A stretch of DNA of 64,000 nt from Hyperoodon ampullatus (Eukaryota > Chordata > Mammalia > Artiodactyla > Ziphiidae). The position numbers and the translations under genes are program-made. Positions 35,765 to 46,690 of the stretch are shown here, in pieces. Position 1 is the stretch's first letter. Every line of letters starts with the position of its first letter. The notes below the pieces were generated by a model that searched no databases, was not told the origin of the DNA, and worked only from the letters and a program-made list of their open reading frames with translations. The stretch covers positions 175,546,428-175,610,427 of the forward strand of contig OX457056.1 of assembly GCA_949752795.1 (NCBI GenBank), written 5' to 3'.

Positions 35765-35990
35765 GAAATGTGGCTTAGTGGAGTAAAAATGTCAAGGGAG
35801 CTTGAATACCTGCTCTGCTATTTTTTAGCCATGGACCATTGGGCAAGTCTAGAGACTCAGTATCTGTCCGTAGAATGGAAATGGTGATAATGTCTACCTT
35901 CAAGCATCAAAATCACATTATCCAATGTGTCTAAGTGTCTTGTGTGATGCCTGGCCCACTGTAGATGATAATGGTACATCTATTAATTGG
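35765..35990 (+). mobile_element. MIR SINE
   Basis: Sense MIR order: gaatacctgctctgctat, agagactcagtatctgtcc, gatgcctggcccactgtag. Close to full length. Confidence 0.7.
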
Positions 35991-36535
35991 GATTCCTGCC
36001 ATGTCCATGACCTTTTCTAAGTAAACAGCTATAACCAAGCACTTAACTCTGAGAATCCTCAGGCAACATTGGTTCTGCCATAGGGCTTAGCTACCTTGGC
36101 CAAAGATGATTATACCAGTCTTAACACAGGTGACATATAAGGTAGCCAAGAAGTTATGACCTGGCAGGTACCTAAATTTGAACTAGTTCTAAGATTTTGA
36201 CAGACTCTTGCTTGAGTCCTGAAAAAATCAGAGAGTTAGTAGCCAAGGTTGAAAATGAAAGGATTTACAGAGAGAAGCCATGATGTTAGGGCAACAGCAT
36301 GAAGAATCACTGAGGTTATGAGAAAGGAGAGTGTAAGCAAACTGGCAAAGTTTGGAATGATTCACAAATGGGAAGAATCCATGAGTTTATGGTGAGGGAA
36401 GCAGATAGATCTACAGAGAAGCAGACATATTAAGAGGAGCTGAGTTGCATGAATGGAAAGTCATAAGTTTGAGACAAATGAACCTGTCTGTTGAGGACCT
36501 GGCAACTTCCTGTAGATCATCTAGAGGTCCTGGAG
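35991..36535. other. Unassigned sequence
   Basis: About 540 bases, purine-rich in its right half. Nothing recognised. Confidence 0.45.
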
Positions 36536-36539
36536 GAAA

Positions 36540-36785
36540 CAGTATGGTGGAATTGTTAATCACACAGCTCTAGCATCAGAATATCTGGGCTCAAGCCCTG
36601 TCTCTGTCACTTACCAGCTGTGGGGATTTAAGCAAGTTTATCTATAAAATGGGGAACAAATGGCACCCACAAATAGAGCCATTCTGTGGAACAAATAAGT
36701 TAATACATGTGAAGGCATAGTACACCACTGACACATAGTTATTTTTTAATATGTAAATATTAAGCATTATTAGCTATTATCAACT
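36540..36785 (+). mobile_element. MIR SINE
   Basis: Sense MIR: ggctcaagccctgtctctg, cacttaccagctgtgggga, taagttaatacatgtgaagg. Nearly complete. Confidence 0.8.
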
Positions 36786-37027
36786 ATGCCTCAACTGACA
36801 TAAAACTGACATATTTAGCAGCCCCTCAGTTCCAATATAACTCTTATTTCCCTTATATCTAAATGTACCTTATAATTAATATCACTGTCAATCAAAAGAG
36901 GCTACCTAAACATCTATTATCATTTTTATTTGAAGAACAAGGTAAAAAAATAAGAGAGGCAAAAGGAGATAAAATGTTAACTACAACAGTAATGGTTACC
37001 ATTTTTGTGTCCTAACAATTTTTTGTG

Positions 37028-37195
37028 TAATTCACTCATTCATTTATATATTTGTTTATTCATTTATTCATTTTCAAAGATGTATTAAATTCCTACTATG
37101 CTGGAAATTCAATAAAACAAAGCAAAACAAAACAAATTCAGCCCTTGTATTTGTGGAGCTTTAAAATTTCATGGCATTAAGCAAATATTGAAGAA
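37028..37195 (-). mobile_element. L2 3'-end fragment (antisense)
   Basis: cactcattcatttatatat then ttcctactatgctggaaatt and cccttgtatttgtggagct, the antisense L2 end. Confidence 0.65.
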
Positions 37196-37299
37196 GGATC
37201 ATTTTTAAGCTGACATCTGAAGATGAAAACTCTTTTTATTCCCTCACCTCATTTACATAGTGACTCAAAGTCATCTTTTTGGTGAGTTCTTGTCTAACC

Positions 37300-38000
37300 A
37301 ATGTTATTAGTCAGAATAAGATACGTAATGTGGTGGTAAATTAACAAATTTAAATTTAAATGGCTTAACACAACAAATATATATTTCTTGCTCATATTAT
37401 GTGTCCTAGGTGGGTTGGTCAGGCAATCTGTATCTCACACAATTACTGAGGTTGATGAAGACTCTACCATATTTTATTGGCACCACCTGGAGCATGCAGG
37501 CTCATGGCCTCAGTGGCAGAGAAAGAATGGCCGTAAAGAATGTACAGCTTCTCGGGCTTCCCTGGTGGTGCAGTGGTTGATAATCTGCCTGCCAATGAAG
37601 GGGACACGGGTTCGAGACCTCGTCTGGGAAGATCCCACATGCCACTGGGCAACTGAGCCTGTGAGCCACAACTACTGAACCTGCACATCTGGAGCCTGTG
37701 CTCCGCAACAAGAGAGGCCATGACAGTGAGAGGCCCACACACCACGATGAAGAGTGGCCCCCACTTGCCACAACTAGAGAAAGCCCTCGCACAGAAATGA
37801 AGACCCAACACAGCCAAAAATAAATAAATTAAAATAAATAAATTTAAAAAAAAAGAATGTACAACTTCTCTTTAATTCCTAAGTGAAGTGACCATATCAC
37901 TTTTACCACTAAGCCATTGGCCCAAACTAGTGATATGATCTCATCTAACTGTGAGGGACTGGAAAGCCTTTCCAGCTACCAGGGAGCACAGAGAACTAGT
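37300..38000 (+). mobile_element. Unclassified ancient repeat hosting a CHR SINE
   Basis: aaatggcttaacacaacaaa, ttcttgctcatattatgtg and, after the SINE, aactagtgatatgatctca belong to a mammalian interspersed repeat I recognise but cannot name. The SINE occupies 37554-37851. Confidence 0.4.
37554..37851 (+). mobile_element. CHR SINE, extended form
   Basis: The head and body are as in short copies, followed by an extra 3' part (ccacttgccacaactagag, cgcacagaaatgaagaccc) and an A/T-rich (taaa)n tail. The 19-bp target duplication with one mismatch is aaagaatgtacagcttctc at 37535-37553 and aaagaatgtacaacttctc at 37852-37870. The Pol III A box (tggtgcagtgg, 37566-37576) and B box (ggttcgagacc, 37609-37619) both match consensus. 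Confidence 0.96.
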
Positions 38001-38029
38001 AATCTGTACCAGAGACCATCTCATTTCAA

Positions 38030-38265
38030 CTGTAGCTCCAGCCTTAACCCTCCCTATCTCTTTCTCTGGTTTATTTTTCTCTTTAGTCTTTTCTACCATC
38101 TAACATTCTAATTTAAGACTGTCTCTTCTAACTAGAATGTAAGCTTTAAGAAGGAAAGCATTCTTGTCTGTCTTGTATGCTGATACCTCCCTAGCACCTA
38201 GAACAATCTTTGGCACAGAGAAGGCACTTGATACATATTTGTTAAATAAATGAATAAATGAATGT
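38030..38265 (+). mobile_element. L2 3' end
   Basis: ctagaatgtaagctttaag, cttgtctgtcttgtatgctg, cacctagaacaatctttgg and the aataaatgaataaatgaatg terminus are in sense order. Confidence 0.85.
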
Positions 38266-38325
38266 TATTAGTGAGAAGAGATGGCAATTAGAAGGGGCAA
38301 AAAGCATTAAAAGGACCCCAAGGGG

Positions 38326-38527
38326 GGCTTCCCTGGTGGTGCAGTGGTTGAGGGTCCGCCTGCCAATGCAGGGGACACGGGTTCGTGCCCCGGTCCAGAA
38401 GGATCCCACATGCCGCGGAGTGGCTGGGCCTGTGGGCCATGGCCGCTGGGCCTGCGCATCCAGAGCCTGTGCTCCACAACGGGAGAGGCCACAACAGTGA
38501 GAGGCCCATGTACCGCAAAAAAAAAAA
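38326..38527 (+). mobile_element. CHR SINE, short form
   Basis: Full-length copy with B box ggttcgtgccc and an A-run. 14-bp duplication with one mismatch: aaaaggaccccaag at 38309-38322 and aaaaagaccccaag at 38528-38541. It sits only about 470 bp from the extended CHR copy, in the same orientation. Confidence 0.95.
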
Positions 38528-38609
38528 AAAAAGACCCCAAGACCGAAGGAACTTGTCTTGTTCAAGCAAGAGTTAAAAACCAACCTGGCTACAGAAGAAT
38601 GGATAAGAA

Positions 38610-38800
38610 AATTGGCGCAATGTTTATATGCATTTCATTAATGCTTGAAAGATCCTTCCAAGGTAAGAATTATTATATTCCTAGGAAACAAAAACTGAAG
38701 CCCAGGATAGTAAGCTAACTTTCTTAAGGTCACACAGCTGCCTAATTGAAGAAATAAGATTCAATCTGAGTTTACACATTTTCTGCTCTACCAGCGAAAG
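38610..38800 (-). mobile_element. MIR SINE (antisense)
   Basis: Antisense MIR: aaacaaaaactgaagccca, aaggtcacacagctgccta, ttctgctctaccagcg. Confidence 0.75.
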
Positions 38801-39880
38801 GGTCTGGCTGATTCAAACCAACCTAGAGCTGCAGGGAACTAGGTCCATAAAATCACTGTTATGTGACAAACTAAGAATAATATGGACAATGCTAGTTAGA
38901 TATCTGTCAATTTAGGCACCTCCCTATAGTAATACCTGATATGTTTGACATGATGAAAATATGTTCTAAGTCCTACTAACTTGTACATGTATACTTTAAT
39001 ACATCCTAACCAGAGCAAAAAGGTTAAAATTGAAACCAGAGGCCTGACACCAAATTAGTTGTTTGAACCCAGTAAAATAAACTACTCTTAAAAAATGGGA
39101 AAACCTAAGCATCACCCACAATTAGCACGAGTATTAAGAGGAGAAGCACAAAGCCTCAAAACAAATGAGAGGAAATTTTACATTGGAACCACCCATTACT
39201 CACAAAGAAACACTGATATCCTATTGTAAACTTTCCAGGAGTCATAATTCACAGGCAAAACCCGAAATTGGAAACTGGAGGCCATAGTTTGAATGGCCTT
39301 TGTAATTTTGGTCTGTCTTATATCTGAAACTCTTTTCAATGTTTGAGAAATTCCAAAGAAACAAGTCTTGAAGGGAGATAACTTAATTCTTCTAGAAACG
39401 TTAAAATGCAAAAGTCAAGAATCACTTGCCCAAACTGTTTTCATGGGCGTGTGACCTGCTCTCAGCCAATAGGATGTATCTGCTAAGGACTTTTACCAGG
39501 AAACAGTAAAACTAAAACCTGCAGCATAGGGGAGTCTATTCAAGTGGAGAATGTATGTGGGCAGGAACATTCAGCTTCCATGTGTTCAGGGTCAGAGAGG
39601 CATCCAGGGTTCAACAGCAGTGACAGCTCTATCCTGGTGAGTAATGGATGGTCTCAAAGTGAAATTTCCTGCTGCTCTCCTGACCGTTTCCTGAGTTTGA
39701 TTCTGCAATGTTTCTTTTATTAAATGCCTTTTCTAGTTTAATCCAACAGAGCCATTTCTATTGTTTACAATTAAGAAAACTGAATATTATGATACTCACA
39801 TATTAATTACTCAGTGGGTCTAGCAAGGAGGTGACACAGTAGAATCTATGAAGGATAATGATGAGAGACAGATGATATGA
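38801..39880. other. Unassigned sequence
   Basis: About 1.1 kb. No repeat or gene recognised. Confidence 0.45.
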
Positions 39881-39884
39881 CTGT

Positions 39885-40046
39885 CTCTTCAAGTGTTTAG
39901 TGCCAGAAACTTTCCTAAACACTTGAAATATATTATGCAATGTAATTCCCACATCCATTTGTGCTGAGCACTTTTATTTCTCCCTTAGATGAGTAAAATA
40001 AGAGAGGCTAAGCAAAATGTTCAAGGTCACAGAGCCAGTATGGTAG
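39885..40046 (-). mobile_element. MIR SINE (antisense), left part
   Basis: tttagtgccagaaactttcc, gctaagcaaaatgttcaagg, tcacagagccagtatggtag. It breaks off at 40046 and continues at 40547 after an LTR insertion. Confidence 0.75.
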
Positions 40047-40541
40047 ATTAGATTACTGTTTCTCAAAAACTCACTTCTTCTCCCCAACCCACCTACCCAT
40101 TGGGTGATCGTACATCCCTACCCCACTGATACTGAACCTGGCCATGATACTTGATTTGGTCTCATAAAGGGTTGAGTATTTTGCCCATTGACTTAGGAAC
40201 TGGTCTTGTGATTTGTTTCAGTCAATGGGGAGTAACTGGCTATAACATAAGCAAAGCGCAAAATATGACTGCATGTGATTGGACTCTCAACTCACACTTC
40301 TGTATTCATTGTTACAGGAACATGGCCCAAGTAGCCTGTCAGTCTCAGAATTGAAGATAAATTGAGTATGCCTGAACTAAACCAGTGTTCCAATATCAAG
40401 ACCAGATGAGCCCAGTCTAGATCAGCTAAGCTCAGCCTGTTCCACAGACACCTCAGTCAGTAAGAGTCTAGCTTTTGCATCCTTCTGAGTTTGGGAGTGA
40501 TTTGTTATTCAGCATTATTGTGGCAATAGCTGACTGATAAA
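40047..40541 (+). mobile_element. MaLR/ERVL-like solo LTR inserted in a MIR
   Basis: About 495 bp with LTR-like wording (ggcccaagtagcctgtcag; agcattattgtggcaatagc near the 3' end). It is bracketed by the 5-bp direct repeat ggtag at 40042-40046 and 40542-40546, the size expected for ERVL-group integration. The flanks are the two halves of one MIR. Family not assigned further. Confidence 0.6.
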
Positions 40542-40546
40542 GGTAG

Positions 40547-40635
40547 TAAGCCATGCAACCAGGATTCAAACCTGGACCTGATTTGACTCATAAACCTGTC
40601 TCTTAATTACTTTGCTGTATCACCTTCCCTGCTAG
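40547..40635 (-). mobile_element. MIR SINE (antisense), right part
   Basis: aaccaggattcaaacctgg and ctcttaattactttgctgta complete the antisense MIR begun at 39885. Confidence 0.75.
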
Positions 40636-43049
40636 GTCTGGATATTTGCACTGAAAGAATACAAAAGCAGGACAAAGTATTAGAACACCTCGGACTCTGA
40701 CATTTCCATAGGCATAAGAGAGTCCCTTAACTAGAAATGTCTATGATAGCGTCTCTGCCTTTTTTGGACCATAGCCTCATTTTAGTTCATTTGTCTTGGT
40801 CGGTATGTCTTACTTCTGTGTTTCTTTGTTCCATGCTGGTCTCCACAGGCAAATTATTTCCGGGTTTCAGTGCTAATGGACCTAGTACAAAGATGCTAAC
40901 TTCTCGGAGTGCAGTATATTGAAGTTCTGCTCTTAACTCATGAAGCTCAGCAACAAAATCTGTATTTCTTTCTCTGATTCTGCTTCTATTTGTGCCCTGA
41001 ATTCTTAGTTCACAAAGCTAGGTAAAACAAGAAGTACATGAGGTAAGAGTAGCTTATAACTAACTGGTGGGAGTTCCTAAGTATCTTGCTCTTCTAATGA
41101 TTGATAGTTTTGTCCTCTTTGGTTCAAGAAGCACATTTGTGCCAAATAATTCCTAAAAAGGTTTTCCCCCTACTCATGCACACTTTCCATCATAACTGTT
41201 TCCTGCCTGCTCCTTAGAGATTATTGCATGGTCACAATGTTGCCTTTTCTTACTGGTCTTGTGTATAACTCTTTCATGCCACTCAACCACTGTCTAAAGA
41301 TTTATATTAGCACATTTACCTCATGTCTCCTTACATTCTATTGACTTTGTATAACCAAGGATTGGATGATTAGCTGAAGGCAACTGACCTTGCCTGATTG
41401 CCACCTGGAGTGGGAGAAGCAAGACAGAGTCGATGGTGTTTGAGCATCAGTGCTGATAACCACCATCCACTTAATATCTTGTCTATGTACACTCTTTGAA
41501 AAAGAAAGAGATCCATAACTGATTTGTCTGATATAAGAAACAGCTTAAAAGCACAATATCGCTACCCATAAAGAAGACAAGGTGTTTTCATTTCCTGAGA
41601 ATAGCACTTGAATGTGGTATGAACTGGACCCTTCCTGTTCCCACCTTTCAGGTAATGCCCATTGTTTATTGCCCACATGAATATGGTGTACTAACCCAGA
41701 GGAGATACATGATTTTAGTCCTTTTAGCTAGAGAGAAACAAGCCACAACTGAGTCTTTCCTGCTCTTGCCACTCACATGAAGTCCTTGCCCAGACTGCTT
41801 CCTGCTCTATGTCTTACCCTGTAGATGCCAAGGGTTGTAAGAGCTAGGAAAAACACACACACACGCATAGAACCACCCATGTGGATCGGCAATGTCAGGT
41901 CCAGGCTGGTACGAGGCAGAAGAGAAAATTAATCAACAAAATCCTGATTTAACTGAGTGTTTACAAAGTACACAGGATGGATGTCTTGGGACCATGAACT
42001 GAAGATAAAAACCACTCAGTTGCAGGACCCCTACCTCTTGCTATGGGGACGACCTCTTTCAGATGGTTTTTTGTATAAGAAAATGCCCTTTGTAGAGCAC
42101 ACATAAGATTCCAAGTTTCTTTCACTACTGCAACTATTTTAAAGACTAGTCAGGGTCTCTAGAAACATAAGAAGGAAAGAGGTGCTAATACAAAAAAAAT
42201 CTGGGGCTCAGAGATATATAAAAAGTTTATAAACACTATCCAATTCCCCATGCAGAATAATGGATCTAAAGAATCCCTTATTCGTTCTACCCACAAATCC
42301 CTAGGGACATCAGATATAAGATTCTATTAACTTCATATAGTGGCAAAATCAAATGATTAAATGAAGACCACTGCACTTGTCTGGTTGCTACCTGCAATGG
42401 GAGACGTGATCAGTTGATGAGTAATTCTCAGAACTTAGGGATCGCAGTAGTTCCGGGTTTTGTTTTTTCTTCTAATCATGAGTCATAACCTATTCTCAGG
42501 CTTATTGAGCAAAATGAAAGGAAGTATATTGAGAAAGTAATTGAAACAAGGTGAACATTCTGGGTTAAGCCAGAACGAGGACATGGCTGTGCATACAGTG
42601 TGGATCTGTACTCCAGGGAGGGGATCATGGTCCACTCCTCACTTCCCATTTTTACAGATAAGAGTGAGAAAGCAGACCTATCTATGGAGAGTGCACAGGC
42701 TTCTCAGCACTGGGAGGTCTGGATGTGGGTACACTTGGAGTCTCTGGCACCATGAGAATTTGCAGTTCCCCTACTGGAAGGAAGAAGCCCTTGGCCCATG
42801 AAAGGTGAACTTGGACACAGCCTCTCCCCCTGGAGAAAATCTTCGGGGAGGTGGAGCTGGCCTCACCAGCTCAGTGTCCAAGCATCCCAGAGTGAGCACC
42901 CAGGGTCACATTAAACAGTTCAGCTCCTCTGGCCACACCATGTCACTGGGCTGGTGTCCCCCAGTGTGTTTAAGAAAAAACTTACTAAGTAAAGAGAGCT
43001 GAACCCTCCGTGGCTGAGGCAACCTCATCAATATAGATCATTAATTAAA
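40636..43049. other. Unassigned 2.4-kb block with an internal direct repeat
   Basis: No named element. Two related segments about 1 kb apart (near 41350-41440 and 42340-42430) share cctgattgccacctgg / tctggttgctacctgc and flanking words, about 70 percent alike by eye. A (CA)n tract is at 41851-41866. GC rises around 42540-43000, where an 86-codon and a 65-codon frame are open without recognisable domains. Confidence 0.4.
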
Positions 43050-43059
43050 ATAAAACCTG

Positions 43060-43286
43060 GGGCTTCCCTGGTGGCACAGTGGTTGAGAGTCCGCCTGCTG
43101 ATGCAGTGGACACGGGTTTGTGCCCCGGTCCGGGAAGATCCCACATGCCACGGAGTGACTAGGCCCGTGAGCCATGGCCACTGAGCCTGTGCATCTGGAG
43201 CCTGTGCTCCACAACGGGAGAGGCCACAACAGTGAGAGGCCCACGTACCGCAAAAAAAAATAAATAAATAAAATAAAAATAAATAA
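43060..43286 (+). mobile_element. CHR SINE, short form
   Basis: Full-length with an A-run that has drifted to (aaat)n. Probable 10-bp duplication with one mismatch, ataaaacctg (43050-43059) and ataaatcctg (43287-43296). The B box is altered (gggtttgtgcc). Confidence 0.93.
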
Positions 43287-43296
43287 ATAAATCCTG

Positions 43297-44521
43297 ACTC
43301 TAAGTTGTCTTTTTTTTTTTTTTTAACAAATTGAATGAGATGTGATTTATACTGATTTTGTTTTGTTTTGTTTTGTTGCTGCTTTAAAAAGTTTTTCCAA
43401 CACTGCATTCCATAAGGGCATTTCATTAACCGGTTGAATTTAAGTGACTTAACTGAAGTAGTTAAAGCATTCATTTTGCTGATAAAAAATAAAATGACTC
43501 AGGGCAAACACACTGTCATATTATTATTGAACGTGGACTGCAAAGCGCTGGCACAGGAGATGTTACAGAGCACACAGTTAGACATGGTCCTTGTCCCAGG
43601 GGCATGCAATCCCAGCAAGTTTGTTATATGGTATTCATTGCGATTTGATGAACTTCATTTATCTAGACAGCCACTTATTTAGGATGAATTGGAACCTATT
43701 GAATCATCTTAATTCAGAGGTTTCTATGGCACCATGGGTCTGCAGCATCTATTAAACTTGGGAAGATTCGGCAGCCATGACACAGTGAATGTTATTAGTC
43801 CCAAAAAATTGTCTAGGGCTGATGAATCATCAGCTTTAGGGACAGGTGTGGGGTGATACCCACTATCACCTTACTTCCCCCTTAGTTTTTTAAGTATGAT
43901 ATCAGTGCTGCAGTCACTGTTACTCATCTTCCCCAATAAAGAAGTTATCTGTCACAGATGATGCTATTTCCCCAGTAACACAATCATTCAGTTCTTGGGG
44001 AAAAAAAAAAATCACACAGTCTGAAACCCTGATACAAGATGAGGGTTCCCCTAGGCACTGAGTTCTCTGAAGTGATGAGTTAATGAGGAGAGCAGAGTTC
44101 TCTCTGTAGCAGATACAGCCACTTTACGGCATCCTGTTACTAATTGAGAGTAGGAACTCCCATAAACTATACTTAGAGGATTTATTTGGATTATTTACAA
44201 GGCCAAGGGAGGAAACAGGCAAATAGAGACTTGCATCTAGAGTGAATCCAATTGCTGAACAATTGTACATTCTATTTATAGACTAGAGGGCTTTTTCGAA
44301 GACTGGTGCTATGTAAAATTTGAAAAAAAATCTTAGGGTTGTCACTTTCCAAATTCCTGGCTGCTTTCTAAATTCAGTACCAGAGACTTTTATAACCTAT
44401 AGACCAAGTCTGTGTTGTCTTTGATGATAAAGCTTAAAGCTTCAAAATCTCAATGGTAGAATCTTACAAAAAGTCACAGCAACTTTTAATCCTTTCAGGC
44501 TCGAAAACACACTAAGGGCAT
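43297..44521. other. Unassigned sequence
   Basis: About 1.2 kb, no recognised element. Short T and A runs at 43312-43324 and 44000-44011. Confidence 0.45.
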
Positions 44522-44953
44522 TGTATCAGCCAGGGTTCTCCAGAGAAGCAAACAGAACAAACATATACATCATATGTCATTATAAAATATATATGAAATA
44601 TTATATATGATAAACATATGATTTATTCATGTATATATGGCTTATTTTAAGGAATTGGCTCACACGACTATGGGGATGGCAAGTCTGAAATCTGAATTTG
44701 TAGGGCAGGCTGGCCGGCTGGAAACTCAGGCAGGAATTTTTTAGTAGAATTGCTTCTTGTCCAGGAGATTTGCTTTTGTTCTATGGCCTTCAATCGATTG
44801 CATGACGCCCAGCCATATTATTGCTGTTCCTTCTGATTGTAGGTGTTAATCACACCTGCAAAATACTCCCACAGCAACATCTGCATAAGTGTTTGACCAA
44901 ACAGCTGGGCACCATAACCTAGCCAAGGTGACACATAAAATTTAACCATCACA
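44522..44953 (-). mobile_element. LTR-like interspersed repeat, copy A
   Basis: Starts tgtatcagccagggttctc, contains ttaaggaattggctcacac and agctgggcaccataaccta, and ends aatttaaccatcaca. It is the antisense of the element at 55975-56490. The ends read TG...CA as in an LTR, but I saw no matching 5-bp duplication. Internal AT-rich expansion at 44578-44640. Confidence 0.6.
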
Positions 44954-45183
44954 CATATCAACTCTATTTGTTGATATCTATGCTGTGAACTTCAGCAAAC
45001 AATATTTCCTAAATTGGCACATACAAAACCAGTAAGATCTGTGTTCAATAGAAGAGGATCATCTAAATTTTTTCCATATTACAGCTTTCATGAAAGTTTA
45101 TTTAGATTCAGAATACATAATGCTTTTTTGTGCTGATGTCAATTATTCTGCTGAAAAGGGTAGTTCTTGTGTTTTTGTAAACC

Positions 45184-45449
45184 CAGTGTTGGCAAATGAT
45201 GACCCACAGCTACTTCTCATCCACTGCCTGTTTTTGTATGGCCAATGAGCTTAGATTGCTTTATATGTAAATGGTTACATTATAAATAGTTATGTAAGGA
45301 ATTGCAATTCAAAAATTGTTAAAATGGTAAAATTTATGTTAGCTGTAATTACAACACACACACACGCATTATGTAAGAACCTCTTGGCCTTCAAACTCTA
45401 AAATATGTACGTACGATCTGACCCTTTAAAAAAGTTTGCCAGCTCTTGT
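45184..45449. mobile_element. hAT-type MITE with 8-bp duplication
   Basis: About 266 bp. Left terminus cagtgttggcaaa, right terminus (reverse complement) similar, ending agctggcaaac. Inner wording (ccactgcctgtttttgta, accctttaaaaaagtttgcc) fits a hAT-Charlie-related MER element. Flanks tgtaaacc (45176-45183) and tataaacc (45450-45457) form an 8-bp duplication with one mismatch, the hAT signature. Confidence 0.75.
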
Positions 45450-45694
45450 TATAAACCAACTACTTGCTTACTGAGGGAAGTCCTAAATATCCCACCTAGT
45501 GATATGCAGCATTATTGTAACAAGTTCCTTTAATCCATCTCATAATATAATAATTCCTAAAGAAGCATTAAAAATAATAGATTTTTGTTTGTCTTTTTAC
45601 TTAAAATCCTATCTTTATGAAGTAGACTGAAAAAATATCAGGAGTTCTGGTGTTTAATGAAAGAAACCTTCATTTAAATCAGGAGCTTGGTATA

Positions 45695-45915
45695 AACATA
45701 CTCACACTACTATATATAAGGTAGATAACCAACAAGGACCTACTCTATAGCACAGGGAACTCTACTCAGTATTCTGTGATAACCTATAAAAGAAGAGAAT
45801 CTAAAAAAGAATGAATATATGTATATGGATAACTAAATCACTTTGCTGTACACCTGAAACTAACACAACATTGCAAATCAGCTATACACCAATAAAATTA
45901 AAATGAAAAATAACA
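45695..45915 (+). mobile_element. 5'-truncated L1 (sense 3' UTR)
   Basis: accaacaaggacctactcta, gcacagggaactctactcag, cactttgctgtacacctgaa and aacacaacattgcaaatcag form the same L1 3' UTR type as the antisense copy at 34015. It ends in an A-rich tail. Confidence 0.9.
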
Positions 45916-45949
45916 AAGCTAATAAAAGCAATCAGGCAGCAGATTCTCA

Positions 45950-46405
45950 AGGTCCACCATGATCTGGCCCTCTGCCCTCCCCTCCAGCCTCACCTCCTAT
46001 GGTCTCCCACCCCTCATTCCACTCCAGCTCCATGGACTTCTTTTTATTCTTTGAATAATTCCATCTTGTTCCCACCTCAAGCTTTTGCACTTGCTGTTCC
46101 CTCTGCCTGGGGCACAATCCCCCCAGGGCCTCACATGGCTACCCTCTTCTCATCAGGCAGATGTCAACTCAACCGTGACCTACTAAGGCAGGCGGTCTCT
46201 GACCACCCTCCTGACCCACACCCCCATCCATCTCTCCATCTCACTATTCTGATTTAACTTTATATAGTGCTGTCTGGAATTATTTGTAAATGTGTTACTC
46301 ATCTTTCATCAGTACAATGCCAGCCCTGTCTTGTTCATGCCTGTACCTCAGTATCTAGAACATTCCATGGCCATAGAAGGTGCTCAGTTGATATTCATGT
46401 AGTAG
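45950..46405 (+). mobile_element. L2 LINE 3' region
   Basis: Well-preserved sense L2: catgatctggccctctgcc, cttttgcacttgctgttccc, tctgcctggggcacaatcc, tctgaccaccctcctgacc, tatctagaacattccatgg. Among the best-preserved L2 stretches in the window. Confidence 0.9.
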
Positions 46406-46514
46406 GCAAGTGGGAAAACAGAACACTAGTCAGACTGAGTTAATATGTCATTCTCCCTAGTGATTAATCTTCCAATTAAGTCACCATTGTGTTAAGAGGG
46501 GTATTTAATCTGAC

Positions 46515-46690
46515 CATTAGTTCATTTAACTAAAGGCACTGAGGACCCGACTCAGGGAAAGGAGTAGGTACTGTCGATCCAACAGTGAAGAAGACAGACG
46601 AGGTCCCTGCATTCAGAGAAGTCACAAAATGATACATCAGGAACAGAGAAGTTTGAGATAATGCCATACACCAGTGGTATTATAAAACAT
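46515..46690 (-). mobile_element. L2 fragment (antisense)
   Basis: aacagtgaagaagacagac then gaggtccctgcattcagag, the antisense L2 near-terminal block. It lies close to the sense L2 at 45950 and can pair with it only weakly. Confidence 0.65.

Noticed and set aside
38344..38718. 124-codon and similar frames across CHR SINEs
   Set aside because: The GC-rich SINE body is open in several frames on both strands in every copy (also near 15416, 25148, 37464, 43041 and 61607). They are by-products of the SINE sequence.
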